Assembly: GCA_016705325.1 (NCBI GenBank)
Contig: JADIYJ010000029.1
Coordinates: 1-64,000 of the forward strand
Reading direction: 5' to 3'
Source of the DNA: Pseudomonadota bacterium
GTDB lineage: Bacteria; Pseudomonadota; Gammaproteobacteria; Steroidobacterales; Steroidobacteraceae
Length of the DNA stretch: 64,000 bases
Shown here piece by piece: positions 1 through 8,201 of this stretch (its first letter is position 1; each line of letters opens with the position of its first letter). Position numbers and translations under genes: made by a program. The notes under the pieces were generated by a model. It ran no database searches. It saw only the letters and a program-made list of their open reading frames with translations, and was not told the origin of the DNA.

Positions 1-521
1 ATCGCTTCGGCCACATGATCCGCCGGCCGGTGGCCGCCCCGGTCGTCGCGCCGCCGCCGCCCCCGCCACCCCCGCCCGCCAAGTGCGCGGACTCGGACAA
101 CGACGGCGTCTGCGACGAAGCCGACAAGTGCCCGGGCACTCCGGCAGGCACCAAGGTCGACTCGGTCGGCTGCCCGCTCGAGCAGACCCTCAAGCTCCTG
201 TTCGACTTCGACAGCGCCGAGCTGCGCCCCGAGTCGCTCACGGAACTCGAGCGCGTCGTGAAGTTCATGGGCGACGTACCTTTCGCCAAGGCAATGGTCG
301 AAGGCCACACGGACAGCGTCGGTACTGAAGAGTACAACCAGGCCCTGTCCGACCGTCGCGCCAAGGCCGTGTTCGACTACCTGTCGTCGCGCGGCGTCGA
401 TCCGGCTCGCCTGAGCTCGATCGGTCACGGCGAACTCAAGCCGATCGCCGACAACACGACGGCCGAAGGTCGCCAGCTGAATCGTCGCGTCATGCTGATC
501 CGCACGGATTCGGGCATGTAA
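1..521 (+). CDS. OmpA-family outer membrane protein, C-terminal part (5' end outside window)
   Basis: The reading frame is open from the first bases, so the gene starts upstream. The first visible residues (RFGH) look like the last strand of an OmpA beta-barrel. A proline-rich hinge with a long run of prolines follows, then a thrombospondin type-3-like calcium-binding segment (DSDNDGVCDEADKCPGT), then a complete OmpA C-terminal domain. That domain carries HTDSVGTEEYN and LSDRRA, which in this family contact diaminopimelate of peptidoglycan. The protein should anchor the outer membrane to the wall from the periplasm. The ATG at 15 lies inside the barrel-hinge junction and is unlikely to be the true start. 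A terminator follows the stop codon directly. Only the barrel specificity is unknown. Confidence 0.9.
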   Translation, partial: RFGHMIRRPVAAPVVAPPPPPPPPPAKCADSDNDGVCDEADKCPGTPAGTKVDSVGCPLEQTLKLLFDFDSAELRPESLTELERVVKFMGDVPFAKAMVEGHTDSVGTEEYNQALSDRRAKAVFDYLSSRGVDPARLSSIGHGELKPIADNTTAEGRQLNRRVMLIRTDSGM

Positions 522-550
522 CCGACGCCGCAGCCGCCCCGCGGGTTGCA

Positions 551-590
551 AACGAGGCCTCGTCGCGCAAGCGGCGGGGCCTTCGTTTCT
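551..590 (+). terminator. Rho-independent terminator of the OmpA gene
   Basis: An inverted repeat starts 29 bases after the OmpA stop. AACGAGGCC at 551-559 pairs with GGCCTTCGTT at 578-587 with a single bulge, and the right arm runs into a short T-rich tail. The position and shape fit an intrinsic terminator. The group II intron begins two bases after this feature, a placement typical of class C group II introns, which use terminator hairpins as target sites. Confidence 0.7.
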
Positions 591-976
591 GGTGCGCCCG
601 GCACGGGCGCACTCCTGCGGGTGCAAGTCCGGCCATGAGCTGATCACAGTGAGTGCAGCGAAGCGCAACTGCATGAGGGTGACCGAGTGTGGGGAGGAAG
701 CGTGGAGCGCAGCTGCGAGCCGATGAACAAGAACCGGATAGAAGGCGCTGCCGAGCAGGGCGAGCGGGCCAGAAACCGCGAAGCTCTCGTGATCAAGGCG
801 AAGTGGCGTAGATCCGGCGGTTGTGCAGCGAAGGAGTGCGTTCTTACCCGGGGAGATCTCGCCTCGTGGGTGAAAGCCCGACGGTGATGAACCGGCGCGA
901 GAAGTCAGCTGAGGCCGTAGTAGCTGCCGGCATGGGGCGAAGGGCTGAACGAGTGGAAGTGCACGAGGGTGTGCCG

Positions 977-2329
977 ATGTCGAAGGCCATGCGTCAGATG
1001 CCGGAGCGATCCGGGCGGGACGGGGAAGTGTGCGGTGAAGCCGCACGCGAACCGTCCAGCGACGAAGCCCGAGGCTCGCGGCGCGACACCGAGGGCACAG
1101 GGTCAGGGTCGTTGCTTGTGGCGGCACTGACGAGAGAGAACCTGCGGCGGGCGTGGCAGCGGGTGAAGGCCAACAAGGGATCTGCAGGTGTGGACGGTCT
1201 GGACATCGAACAGACTGCACGGCACCTGAAGACCGCGTGGCCTGACATCCGCGAGCGGTTGCTGCGGGGGACGTACCGGCCTGCGCCGGTACGACGGGTG
1301 ACGATCCCGAAGCCCGACGGTGGCCAGCGCGAGCTGGGCATCCCGACGGTGACGGACCGGTTGATCCAGCAGGCGCTGTTGCAGGTGCTGCAACCGTTGC
1401 TCGATCCCACCTTCGGCGAGCACAGCTACGGCTTTCGTCCGGGACGGCGTGCGCACGGAGCGGTGTTGGCCGCGCAGGCGTACGTGCAGTCCGGGCGTCG
1501 AGTCGTGGTGGACGTGGACCTGGAGAAGTTCTTCGACCGGGTCAATCACGACATCCTGATGGACCGGCTGGGTAAGCGCATCGGGGATGCCGCAACGCTG
1601 CGGTTGATCCGGGCGTACCTGGATGCCGGGATCATGAGCGAGGGAGTGGTGCTGGAGCGGTATCAAGGCACGCCGCAAGGCGGGCCGTTGTCGCCGCTGC
1701 TGGCGAACGTGCTGCTCGATGAGGTGGACCGGGAACTGGAGCGGCGGGGTCATTGCTTCGCGCGCTATGCCGATGACTGCAACGTGTACGTGCGCAGTCG
1801 GAAGGCGGGTGAGCGAGTGATGGCTCTGCGGCGGCGGCTGTACGCGAGGTTGCGGCTCACGGTCAACGAGACCAAGAGCGCGGTGGCCAGTGCGTTCGGG
1901 CGCTATAGCCTGTGGGTGGCCAAGGGCGGCGAGATCAAACGCCGGGTGGCCGACCACCCCATGGCGACGTTCAGGCAGCGGGTGCGGCAACTGACGCGGC
2001 GTTCGGGCGGACGCAGCATGGCCGAAACGGCCGCGCGGCTACGCCCCTATCTGCTGGGATGGAAAGCTTACTTCCGGTTGGCGCAAACGCCACGCGTCTG
2101 GCGCGAGCTGGACGAGTGGCTGCGGCATCGGCTGCGGGCAATCCAGCTCAAGCACTGGAAGCGAGGTACAACGATGTACCGCGAGCTGAAAGCGCTGGGA
2201 GCGTCCGACGACGACGCCCATCGGATCGCGGCCAACTCGCGACGCTGGTGGCGCAACAGCGCCGGACGCCTCAACCGTGCGATGCCGATCGCGTACTTCG
2301 ATCGGCTCGGCGTTCCCCGTCTCTCATGA
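977..2329 (+). CDS. ltrA: Group II intron reverse transcriptase/maturase
   Basis: This 450-residue protein helps its own intron splice and copies it into new sites by target-primed reverse transcription. Fingers and palm motifs are visible: NKGSAGVDG, IPKPDGGQRELGIPTV, SYGFRPGRRAH, DLEKFFDRVNHD, GTPQGGPLSPLLANV, and the catalytic FARYADDCNVY. These are followed by the maturase X domain (LRPYLLGWKAYFRLAQTPRV). The protein ends soon after domain X in YFDRLGVPRLS, and no Zn/HNH endonuclease domain is present, as in terminator-targeting class C elements. The frame is open further upstream, but that segment is the structured intron leader. I chose the ATG at 977, preceded by AGGGTG. Domains V and VI follow the stop directly. 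Confidence 0.92.
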   Translation: MSKAMRQMPERSGRDGEVCGEAAREPSSDEARGSRRDTEGTGSGSLLVAALTRENLRRAWQRVKANKGSAGVDGLDIEQTARHLKTAWPDIRERLLRGTYRPAPVRRVTIPKPDGGQRELGIPTVTDRLIQQALLQVLQPLLDPTFGEHSYGFRPGRRAHGAVLAAQAYVQSGRRVVVDVDLEKFFDRVNHDILMDRLGKRIGDAATLRLIRAYLDAGIMSEGVVLERYQGTPQGGPLSPLLANVLLDEVDRELERRGHCFARYADDCNVYVRSRKAGERVMALRRRLYARLRLTVNETKSAVASAFGRYSLWVAKGGEIKRRVADHPMATFRQRVRQLTRRSGGRSMAETAARLRPYLLGWKAYFRLAQTPRVWRELDEWLRHRLRAIQLKHWKRGTTMYRELKALGASDDDAHRIAANSRRWWRNSAGRLNRAMPIAYFDRLGVPRLS

Positions 2330-2340
2330 CCTCACCCGCT

Positions 2341-2418
2341 CGAACCGCCCGGTGCGGACCCGCACGCCGGGTGGTGTGGCAGGGGTCGCGGAGCATCGCT
2401 CCGCGCCCCTATGCCGAT
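2341..2418 (+). ncRNA. Group II intron domains V and VI (catalytic core and branch-point)
   Basis: The domain V hairpin spans 2344-2375 with the expected two-base bulge on the 3' side. Domain VI spans 2382-2409 as an interrupted stem (GGGG and CGCGGAGC arms). The unpaired A2411 lies 7 bases from the predicted 3' splice site at 2418. This is the most diagnostic RNA part of the intron. Confidence 0.75.
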
Positions 2419-2483
2419 GTGCTGGTTGAATCTGCCGGGCCGCTCCCGCCCAATGGCCGCCATTCGGACAAACAGGAACGGTC

Positions 2484-3344
2484 ATGCAACTGGCATTCAC
2501 GAAAGCACTGTGGCTCGGCGTCGTCGCGTTGCAGGGCGCCACGGCATTTGCCGCACCGGCGACAGATGACAAGGCACTGCAGGCGGCTGTTCAGGGCGAC
2601 TGGCGCACGGACGAAGCCAGGGCACGGGACAAGTACCGCCACCCGATCGAATCGCTGACCTTCTGGGGCCTGCAGCCGGGGATGACGATCCTCGAAATCC
2701 AGCCGGGCTCGCAGTCATGGTGGACCGACATCCTCGCGCCGTACGCGAAAGCGACCGGCGGTTCGTTCTACGTAACCGGTGCTGACCTGGCAAACCCCGG
2801 GCTGTCGGATGGTGCGCGTAAGGCGCGCAGCAGTTTCGAGGCGCGTTACCTGACCAAGCCGGAGTTGTACGGCGACGTGCGCATCCTGAACTGGGGCGAC
2901 GTGTCGAAGACGCTGCCGGCCGAAAAGTTCGACTTCATCCTGACCGCGCGTTCGATCCACGGCTGGATGCAGGACGAACCGAACACCGTGCACGACACGT
3001 TCGTCGAGTTCCACAAGGCGCTGAAGCCGGGCGGCGTCCTGGCCGTCGAGCAGCATCGCGCCAAGGCCGGCACGACGCCGGAGAAGCCGGATACCGGTTA
3101 CGTCACCGAGGCGTACGTGATCGAGCAGGCACAGAAGGCGGGCTTCACGCTGGTGGGCAGGTCCGAGATCAACGCCAACCCGAAGGACACGACGGATCAC
3201 CCGTTCGGCGTCTGGACGCTGCTGCCGAACTTGCGCTCGACACCCTACAGCGCAGGCAAGGCCGAGGATCCGACGTTCGACAAGAGCAAGTATGCCGCGA
3301 TCGGCGAGTCGGACCGGATGACGCTGAAGTTTGTGAGGAAGTGA
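2484..3344 (+). CDS. Exported class I SAM-dependent methyltransferase-like protein
   Basis: This 286-residue protein has an N-terminal signal peptide (cleavage likely after ATAFA, residues 20-24). The rest is a Rossmann methyltransferase-like fold: a weakened motif I (MTILEIQPGSQSWWTDIL), an acidic strand end (FDFILTARSIHGW), and the post-motif strand LKPGGVLAVEQHRAK. It resembles the predicted exported methyltransferases of COG4798. The substrate is unknown. A signal peptide is odd for an enzyme that needs cytoplasmic SAM, so it may bind another ligand or act before export. The start ATG at 2484 lies just downstream of the group II intron. The stop abuts a purine-rich repeat tract. Confidence 0.8.
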   Translation: MQLAFTKALWLGVVALQGATAFAAPATDDKALQAAVQGDWRTDEARARDKYRHPIESLTFWGLQPGMTILEIQPGSQSWWTDILAPYAKATGGSFYVTGADLANPGLSDGARKARSSFEARYLTKPELYGDVRILNWGDVSKTLPAEKFDFILTARSIHGWMQDEPNTVHDTFVEFHKALKPGGVLAVEQHRAKAGTTPEKPDTGYVTEAYVIEQAQKAGFTLVGRSEINANPKDTTDHPFGVWTLLPNLRSTPYSAGKAEDPTFDKSKYAAIGESDRMTLKFVRK

Positions 3345-3548
3345 GAGGAAGGGCCGGAAGGCCCGGAAGGCCCGGAAGGGGAGGAAGGCCGGGAAGGATA
3401 GGAAGGGGAGGAAGGCCGGAAGGGGAGGAAGGCCGGGAAGGATTAGGAAGGTCAGGAAGCTCTGCCCTTCCTCCCCTTCTTCCCCTTCCGGCCCTTCCGG
3501 CCCTTCCGGCCCTTCCGGCCCTTCCCCTTCCCCCCCTTCCCCCCCTTC
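3345..3548. repeat. Polypurine/polypyrimidine inverted repeat tract between convergent genes
   Basis: The whole gap between two convergent stop codons is low-complexity. About 115 bases are built from GGAAGG-type units (for example GGAAGGCCC repeated). They are followed by about 85 bases of the complementary CCTTCC and CCGGCCCTT units. The halves can pair imperfectly over most of their length, so RNA from either strand could form one long G/A-C/T hairpin. A bidirectional termination role is plausible but inferred. No gene is present in the tract. Confidence 0.75.
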
Positions 3549-5174
3549 CTAGATCTCCTCCGGCTGCGTCCGGATGGCGCCGCACGGACACTCCGCGACG
3601 CACAGCCCGCAGCCTTTGCAATAGTCGTAGTTGAACGCGTAGCGGTGGCCGGCGCCGAGCTTGATGACGGCGTTGTCCGGGCAGACGCCGTAGCAGTTGT
3701 CGCACTCGAAGCAGTTGCCGCAGCTCAGGCAGCGCCGCGCTTCGAACTGCGCCGTCGCCGGATCGAATCCGCCGACGACTTCCTCGAACGTCGATTGCCG
3801 GCGCACCATGTCGAGCACCGGGCGCTGCGCTTTCGGCGCATCCGAGTAGTACCACGTGTTGAGCTTGTCGAACGAAGCAAGCTCGTGGCGCGGTGGATGC
3901 GTCCACGTCTCGCCGCGCAGCCAGGCGTCGATGTTGCGGGCGGCAAGCTTGCCGTGACCGATACCGACCGTCACCGTGCGTTCGCCCGGCACCATGTCGC
4001 CACCCGCGAAGATGCCGGGATGCCCCGTCATCATGTTGGCGTCGACCTTGACCACGCCGCCGTCGATCTCGAGGCCCGGCACACCGTCCAGCAGCGAGAG
4101 ATCCACGTCCTGGCCGAGCGCGAGCACGACCGAGTCCGCTTCCAGCGTCTCGAACTCGCCGGTCGGTTGCGCCATGCCTTTTTCGTCGAGCGTCATCTTC
4201 TCGACCGTGATCGACGACTCGCCGGCTTCGCGGATCGTTGAGAGCCACTTCACCAGCACGCCTTCCTGCAGGGCCTCCTCCAGTTCGGCGTCGTGCGCGG
4301 GCATCTTTTCACGCGTGCGCCGGTAGACGATCACCGATTCTTCGGCGCCGAGCCGCCTGGCGGTCCGTGCGACGTCGAGCGCGGTGTTGCCGCCACCGTA
4401 AACCACCACTCGGCGGCCGAGCAGGGGTCGCTCTTCGCCTTCCATGCTGCGCAGGACCTCGACCGCGTCGAGCATCCTGCCCGCGCTGCCGGCGGGCAGG
4501 TAGGCACGCTTGGCGATATGCGCACCCACGGCCAGGAACACCGCGTCGAAGTGGCCGTCGCGCTTTGCTGCCAGCACGTCATCCACTTTCGCATTCAGTT
4601 CGAGCGTGACGCCGAGCGCGACGATACGGGCGATCTCTGCGTCGAGGACTTCGCGCGGCAGTCGGTACTTCGGTATGCCGAACCGCATCATGCCGCCGGC
4701 GAGCGGGCCGGCCTCGCGGATCGTCACGGTGTGGCCGACGCGCGCAAGCTGGTACGCGGCGGACAGCCCTGACGGACCTGCGCCCACCACCAGCACACGC
4801 ATGCCCGTGGACTTGGTGGCCGACCTGAACTTCCAGCCGTGCTTGAGCGACTCGTCGCCGATGAACCGCTCGATCGCGTTGACGCCGACACATTCGTCCA
4901 GTTGCGCGCGATTGCACGCCGTCTCGCACGGGTGGTAGCAGACACGGCCCATGCACGCCGGCAGCGGATTCGCTTCGGTGAGCAGCCGCCAGGCCTTTTC
5001 GTAGTCGCCGGATTCGGCGTGGAACAACCAGCCCTGGATGTTCTCGCCCGACGGGCAGGCATCGTTGCAGGGTGGCAGGCGGTCGACGTAGACCGGACGT
5101 ACCGTGCGCCACGAACCGGTGTGGTTGGCAAGGCTCGAGCCGGGGTCGAGCGTGATCGCAAACGGCTTCTTCAC
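3549..5174 (-). CDS. GltD/PadH-like NAD(P)-FAD oxidoreductase subunit with fused ferredoxin domain
   Basis: This 541-residue protein is built from three parts. Residues 30-110 hold a cysteine-rich Fer4_20-type domain (CNDACPSGENIQ; CMGRVCYHPCETAC). Residues about 127-470 hold an FAD/NAD(P) oxidoreductase core (VLVVGAGPSGLSAA for FAD, VVVYGGGNTALDVA for the nucleotide). The C-terminus carries a two-cluster ferredoxin (CLSCGNCFECDNCYGVCP and CKGCGLCVAECP). It is the last gene of a porGAB-type operon and overlaps porB by ATGA. By analogy with PadH of phenylglyoxylate:NAD oxidoreductase and GltD, it should pass electrons between the 2-oxoacid enzyme and NAD(P). The fused ferredoxin replaces a separate delta subunit. 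The direction of electron flow and the nucleotide preference are not visible. Confidence 0.85.
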   Translation of the reverse strand: MKKPFAITLDPGSSLANHTGSWRTVRPVYVDRLPPCNDACPSGENIQGWLFHAESGDYEKAWRLLTEANPLPACMGRVCYHPCETACNRAQLDECVGVNAIERFIGDESLKHGWKFRSATKSTGMRVLVVGAGPSGLSAAYQLARVGHTVTIREAGPLAGGMMRFGIPKYRLPREVLDAEIARIVALGVTLELNAKVDDVLAAKRDGHFDAVFLAVGAHIAKRAYLPAGSAGRMLDAVEVLRSMEGEERPLLGRRVVVYGGGNTALDVARTARRLGAEESVIVYRRTREKMPAHDAELEEALQEGVLVKWLSTIREAGESSITVEKMTLDEKGMAQPTGEFETLEADSVVLALGQDVDLSLLDGVPGLEIDGGVVKVDANMMTGHPGIFAGGDMVPGERTVTVGIGHGKLAARNIDAWLRGETWTHPPRHELASFDKLNTWYYSDAPKAQRPVLDMVRRQSTFEEVVGGFDPATAQFEARRCLSCGNCFECDNCYGVCPDNAVIKLGAGHRYAFNYDYCKGCGLCVAECPCGAIRTQPEEI

Positions 5175-6178
5175 GGCGCGTCCTCCAGGTCGTGCAGCAA
5201 GCCGAAGCGCCGTACGTTGCGGTCGGCCAGCGCCTGGATCTGCGCGACGAGCTCGGCGTGTCCCGGTGGCTTGAACAGGTGTGCGAACCTGGTTTGCGGT
5301 CGCAGGTAGTCCTCGACCGGCAACTGTCGCCGGATTTTCGATACGTTCTTCACTTCACCGTGCTCGGCCTCGAACACCGGAAACAGAGCAGTCTCCATCG
5401 CGAGTCGCGCCATCTTGATGGTCTCGGCGGAACCGTGGCCCCAGCCGAGCGGGCAGGGCACGAGCACGTGGATGTAGCGCGCGCCGCGGAATTCCATCGA
5501 CCGCCGCACCTTGGCCTCGAGGTCGCGCAGCTCGGCCACGGTGGCCGTCGCGACGTAGGGAATCTCGTGCGCCATGGCGATGAGCGGCAGGTTCTTGCCC
5601 TGGCCGAAACGCGCGCCGGTCGATTTACCGACCGGCATCGTCGTGTTGGTGCGTGCAGCCGGCGGCGTCGCCGACGAGCGCTGCACGCCCGTGTTCATGT
5701 ACGCCTCGTTGTCGTAGCAGATGTAGAGCACGTCGTCGTTGCGTTCGAACATGCCCGACAGGCAGCCGAAGCCGATGTCGGTCGTGCCGCCGTCGCCACC
5801 CTGCGCGACGACGCGCACGTCGCGCTTGCCCTGCACGCGCAGCGCCGCGGCAATGCCCGTGCCGACGGCCGCGGCATTGCCGAACAGCGAGTGAATCCAG
5901 GGAATCTGCCACGACGTTTCGGGGTAGGGCGTCGAGAACACCTCCAGGCAGCCCGTGGCGTTCGCGGCGACCAGCTGCCGGTTCGTCGCCGCCATCGCGG
6001 CGTCGATCGCATAGCGCGCGCCGAGCGCCTCGCCGCAGCCCTGGCACGCGCGGTGTCCCGAATTGAGCGAGTTGGTGCGCTCGCGTCCCGATTGCACCGA
6101 GCGCTGTGCTGCCGGCAGCAGCCGGTTGCCGACGGTGAAGGTGCCGGTCTGGTAGAAGCGAATGGGTTGGTAGCTCAT
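5171..6178 (-). CDS. porB: 2-oxoacid:acceptor oxidoreductase beta subunit (thiamine diphosphate-binding)
   Basis: The 335-residue subunit carries the TPP site: GDGGTTDIG followed by YDNEAYMNTG, which is the GDG...N pattern binding Mg-TPP. Conserved cysteines lie near the N-terminus (HRACQGCGEALGARY), as expected for the proximal [4Fe-4S] cluster. With the alpha and gamma subunits it decarboxylates a 2-oxoacid to an acyl-CoA and delivers electrons to the flavoprotein encoded downstream. I chose the ATG at 6178 because GAGG lies 7 bases upstream and it follows the alpha-subunit stop by 10 bases. The ATG at 6214 would overlap. The substrate (pyruvate, 2-oxoglutarate, phenylglyoxylate or a branched-chain oxoacid) cannot be read from the sequence. 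Confidence 0.88.
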   Translation of the reverse strand: MSYQPIRFYQTGTFTVGNRLLPAAQRSVQSGRERTNSLNSGHRACQGCGEALGARYAIDAAMAATNRQLVAANATGCLEVFSTPYPETSWQIPWIHSLFGNAAAVGTGIAAALRVQGKRDVRVVAQGGDGGTTDIGFGCLSGMFERNDDVLYICYDNEAYMNTGVQRSSATPPAARTNTTMPVGKSTGARFGQGKNLPLIAMAHEIPYVATATVAELRDLEAKVRRSMEFRGARYIHVLVPCPLGWGHGSAETIKMARLAMETALFPVFEAEHGEVKNVSKIRRQLPVEDYLRPQTRFAHLFKPPGHAELVAQIQALADRNVRRFGLLHDLEDAP

Positions 6179-6188
6179 AGGTTGCGCC

Positions 6189-7442
6189 TCACCCGGACTT
6201 CGCGGCGACGACACCGAGATCCTTGAGGATGCCCTCCGCGATCGGCCCGGAGCGGCGCTGCACGCGCTCGCGTTCCAGCACGCGGTCGACCAGCGTCCGA
6301 TCGAGGTCGAGGAACGTGAGCGGCTCGAGCGTGTCGGTCAGCGCCTGCTCGAACACGCGCCGCAATGAACCGCGCGTGATCGATCGACCGCCGAGACCGG
6401 CGATCACCGTGCGCACGCGATCCGGCGAACCCGAGAACGACGCCGAGACGTTGTTGCCGACGATGCCGCCCATGCCCACCGCCAGGCTCTTCTCCAGCAC
6501 GACCACGCACTGCGCTTTCTGCAGCGCATTGCGCACCGCGACGGACGGCCACGGCCGGAAGCAGGTGATGCCGAGCACGCCGATCCTGAGGCCTTCGTCA
6601 CGCATCGTGTCGACCGTGTCCTTGATGGTGCCCAGCACTGACCCGAGCGCGACCACGATCACGTCGGCGTCGCTGCTGCGGTATTCGTGCACCAGCCCGC
6701 CACTGGGACGGCCGAACACGCGGCGGAATTCATCCGCCCACGCCGGGATCAGTTCGAGCGCCTGCTGCTGCTTGGCGTGCGCGAGGTAGCGCACCTCCAT
6801 GAACGCCTCGGGACCGACCATCGCGCCGATCGAGACGGGATCGGCGGGATCGAGCACCTGTCGCGGCTGGTACGGCGGCAGGTACGAATCCACCTGCGCC
6901 TGCGTCGGCATGTCAACGCGTTCGTAGGCGTGCGTCAGGATGAAGCCGTCCATGCACACCATGACCGGCAGCGAGAGTTCTTCCGCCAGCCGGAAGGCCT
7001 GGATGTGCAGGTCCAGCGCCTCCTGGTTGTCTTCGGCGAACAACTGCAGCCAGCCGCAGTCGCGCTGGCTGAGCGCGTCGGTGTGGTCGTTCCAGATGTT
7101 GATCGGCGCGCCGATCGCGCGGTTGGCAACCGTCATCACGATCGGCAGGCCGAGGCCCGCCGCGTTGTACACCGCCTCGGCCATGAACAACAGTCCCTGG
7201 CTTGCCGTCGCCGTGTAGGCGCGGGCCCCGGTCGCGGAAGCGCCGATCGCCACGGACATCGCCGCGAACTCCGACTCGACGTTGACGAACTCGCACGGTG
7301 CCAGTTCGCCGGCATCCACGCGCCGGCCGAGCGCCTCGACGATGTGGGTCTGCGGCGAGATCGGGTAGGCGCAGATGACCTGCGGACGGCAGAGCGCGAT
7401 GGCTTCCGCGACCGCGGCCGAACCTTCAACCTGTTTCAGCAC
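6189..7442 (-). CDS. porA: 2-oxoacid:acceptor oxidoreductase alpha subunit
   Basis: This 417-residue alpha subunit has the pyrimidine-binding transketolase domain (AYPISPQTHIVEAL; NVESEFAAMSVAIGAS; TATASQGLLFMAEAVYNAAG; GAPINIWNDHTD). A C-terminal domain with VVALGSVLGTIKDTVD and GITCFRPWP follows. It forms the TPP active site jointly with the beta subunit. Its start overlaps the end of the gamma subunit by 17 bases, so translation is probably coupled. The order gamma-alpha-beta-flavoprotein is like the pad clusters for phenylglyoxylate oxidation, although no other aromatic-degradation gene is nearby. Confidence 0.9.
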   Translation of the reverse strand: MLKQVEGSAAVAEAIALCRPQVICAYPISPQTHIVEALGRRVDAGELAPCEFVNVESEFAAMSVAIGASATGARAYTATASQGLLFMAEAVYNAAGLGLPIVMTVANRAIGAPINIWNDHTDALSQRDCGWLQLFAEDNQEALDLHIQAFRLAEELSLPVMVCMDGFILTHAYERVDMPTQAQVDSYLPPYQPRQVLDPADPVSIGAMVGPEAFMEVRYLAHAKQQQALELIPAWADEFRRVFGRPSGGLVHEYRSSDADVIVVALGSVLGTIKDTVDTMRDEGLRIGVLGITCFRPWPSVAVRNALQKAQCVVVLEKSLAVGMGGIVGNNVSASFSGSPDRVRTVIAGLGGRSITRGSLRRVFEQALTDTLEPLTFLDLDRTLVDRVLERERVQRRSGPIAEGILKDLGVVAAKSG

Positions 7443-8019
7443 CGGCGGCCTCCTGCTGCAGTTCGCGCTGCACGAACTGATAGGCTTCAGTGGCCGCGGC
7501 GACGTTGTCGGCCGCGACCTTGGGCGGGAACTTTTCTCCGATGGCGGCGGCGACCGACTCGAGCGAAACGCGCCCCGTCAGTGCAGCGAAGCCGCCGAGC
7601 AGCGAAGCATTCGGCAGCGGGCGACCGACGTGGCGCATGGCGATCTCCGTGGCTGGCACCGTGCAGAGGTGTGCCGCGCTGAACTTCTGCGCAAACTCGT
7701 CGAGGCCGAGATCGGCGAAGGTCCGCGCGGTATTGATCAATACATAGCCGCCGGGCTGCAGGCCGCCGAAGACGTCCACCTGGTGGAGCAGGGTGGGGTC
7801 CTGGATGATCAGCGCGTCGGGGGCGAGGATGGGCTCGCGCAACCGGATCGGGCGGTCGTCGATGCGGCAGAAGGCGACCACCGGTGCGCCGGTCCGCTCC
7901 GAGCCGAAGCTCGGGAAGGCCTGTGAGTGCCGATCCTCGCGGAACGCCGCCACCGACAGCAGCTCGGCGGCCGTCACCACGCCCTGGCCGCCCCGGCCGT
8001 GAATCCTGATCTGGAACAT
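7426..8019 (-). CDS. porG: 2-oxoacid:acceptor oxidoreductase gamma subunit
   Basis: The 197-residue gamma subunit opens with MFQIRIHGRGGQGVVTAAE, the classic PorG/KorC N-terminus, and continues with QAFPSFGSERTGAPVVAF. It likely helps bind CoA and hold the heterooligomer together. The ATG at 8019 is set by the family N-terminus and a strong GGGGAGG upstream; the longer open frame lacks homology-like sequence. It is the first gene of the minus-strand operon. Confidence 0.92.
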   Translation of the reverse strand: MFQIRIHGRGGQGVVTAAELLSVAAFREDRHSQAFPSFGSERTGAPVVAFCRIDDRPIRLREPILAPDALIIQDPTLLHQVDVFGGLQPGGYVLINTARTFADLGLDEFAQKFSAAHLCTVPATEIAMRHVGRPLPNASLLGGFAALTGRVSLESVAAAIGEKFPPKVAADNVAAATEAYQFVQRELQQEAAGAETG

Positions 8020-8201
8020 GTTCCTCCCCGCCCGTCCCGGGCCCGGGAACGACCATGCCTCGGAACGGTCGAATTGGACATCGTGTATGTCACGGATGGG
8101 GTGGCCGCCGCTGCGCGAACTTGCGAAACTGCGCCTCCCCCACCGGGCGTGGCCGGCTGCCTCCGGTCCGCCCGTGCCGAGACCCAATTGCGGAAGATCT
8201 C
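8020..8201. promoter_or_regulatory. Divergent intergenic region with 14-bp palindrome
   Basis: This 182-base gap separates the divergent porG operon and the DUF885 gene, so it should hold both promoters. A perfect 14-bp palindrome (TCCCGGGCCCGGGA) lies at 8035-8048, just upstream of the porG ribosome binding site. It could be an operator. I found no convincing sigma-70 promoter by eye. Confidence 0.35.

Larger units (their letters stand above)
592..2418 (+). mobile_element. Complete group II intron (terminator-associated, IIC-like) with internal maturase
   Basis: The 5' end GTGCGCCC at 592 matches the group II consensus GUGYG and lies directly behind the OmpA terminator. About 385 bases of structured leader precede the reverse transcriptase start at 977. 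Domain V can be folded by eye at 2344-2375: a 9-bp lower stem (2344-2352 with 2367-2375), a two-base 3' bulge (2365-2366), a 4-bp upper stem (2353-2356 with 2361-2364) and a GACC loop. Domain VI follows: 2382-2394 pairs with 2398-2409. A2411 is the candidate branch-point adenosine, 7 bases before a predicted 3' end at ...CCGAT (2418). All parts look intact, so the element may be active. Class C is inferred from the insertion site and from the maturase lacking an endonuclease domain; exon-binding sites were not verified. Confidence 0.85.
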
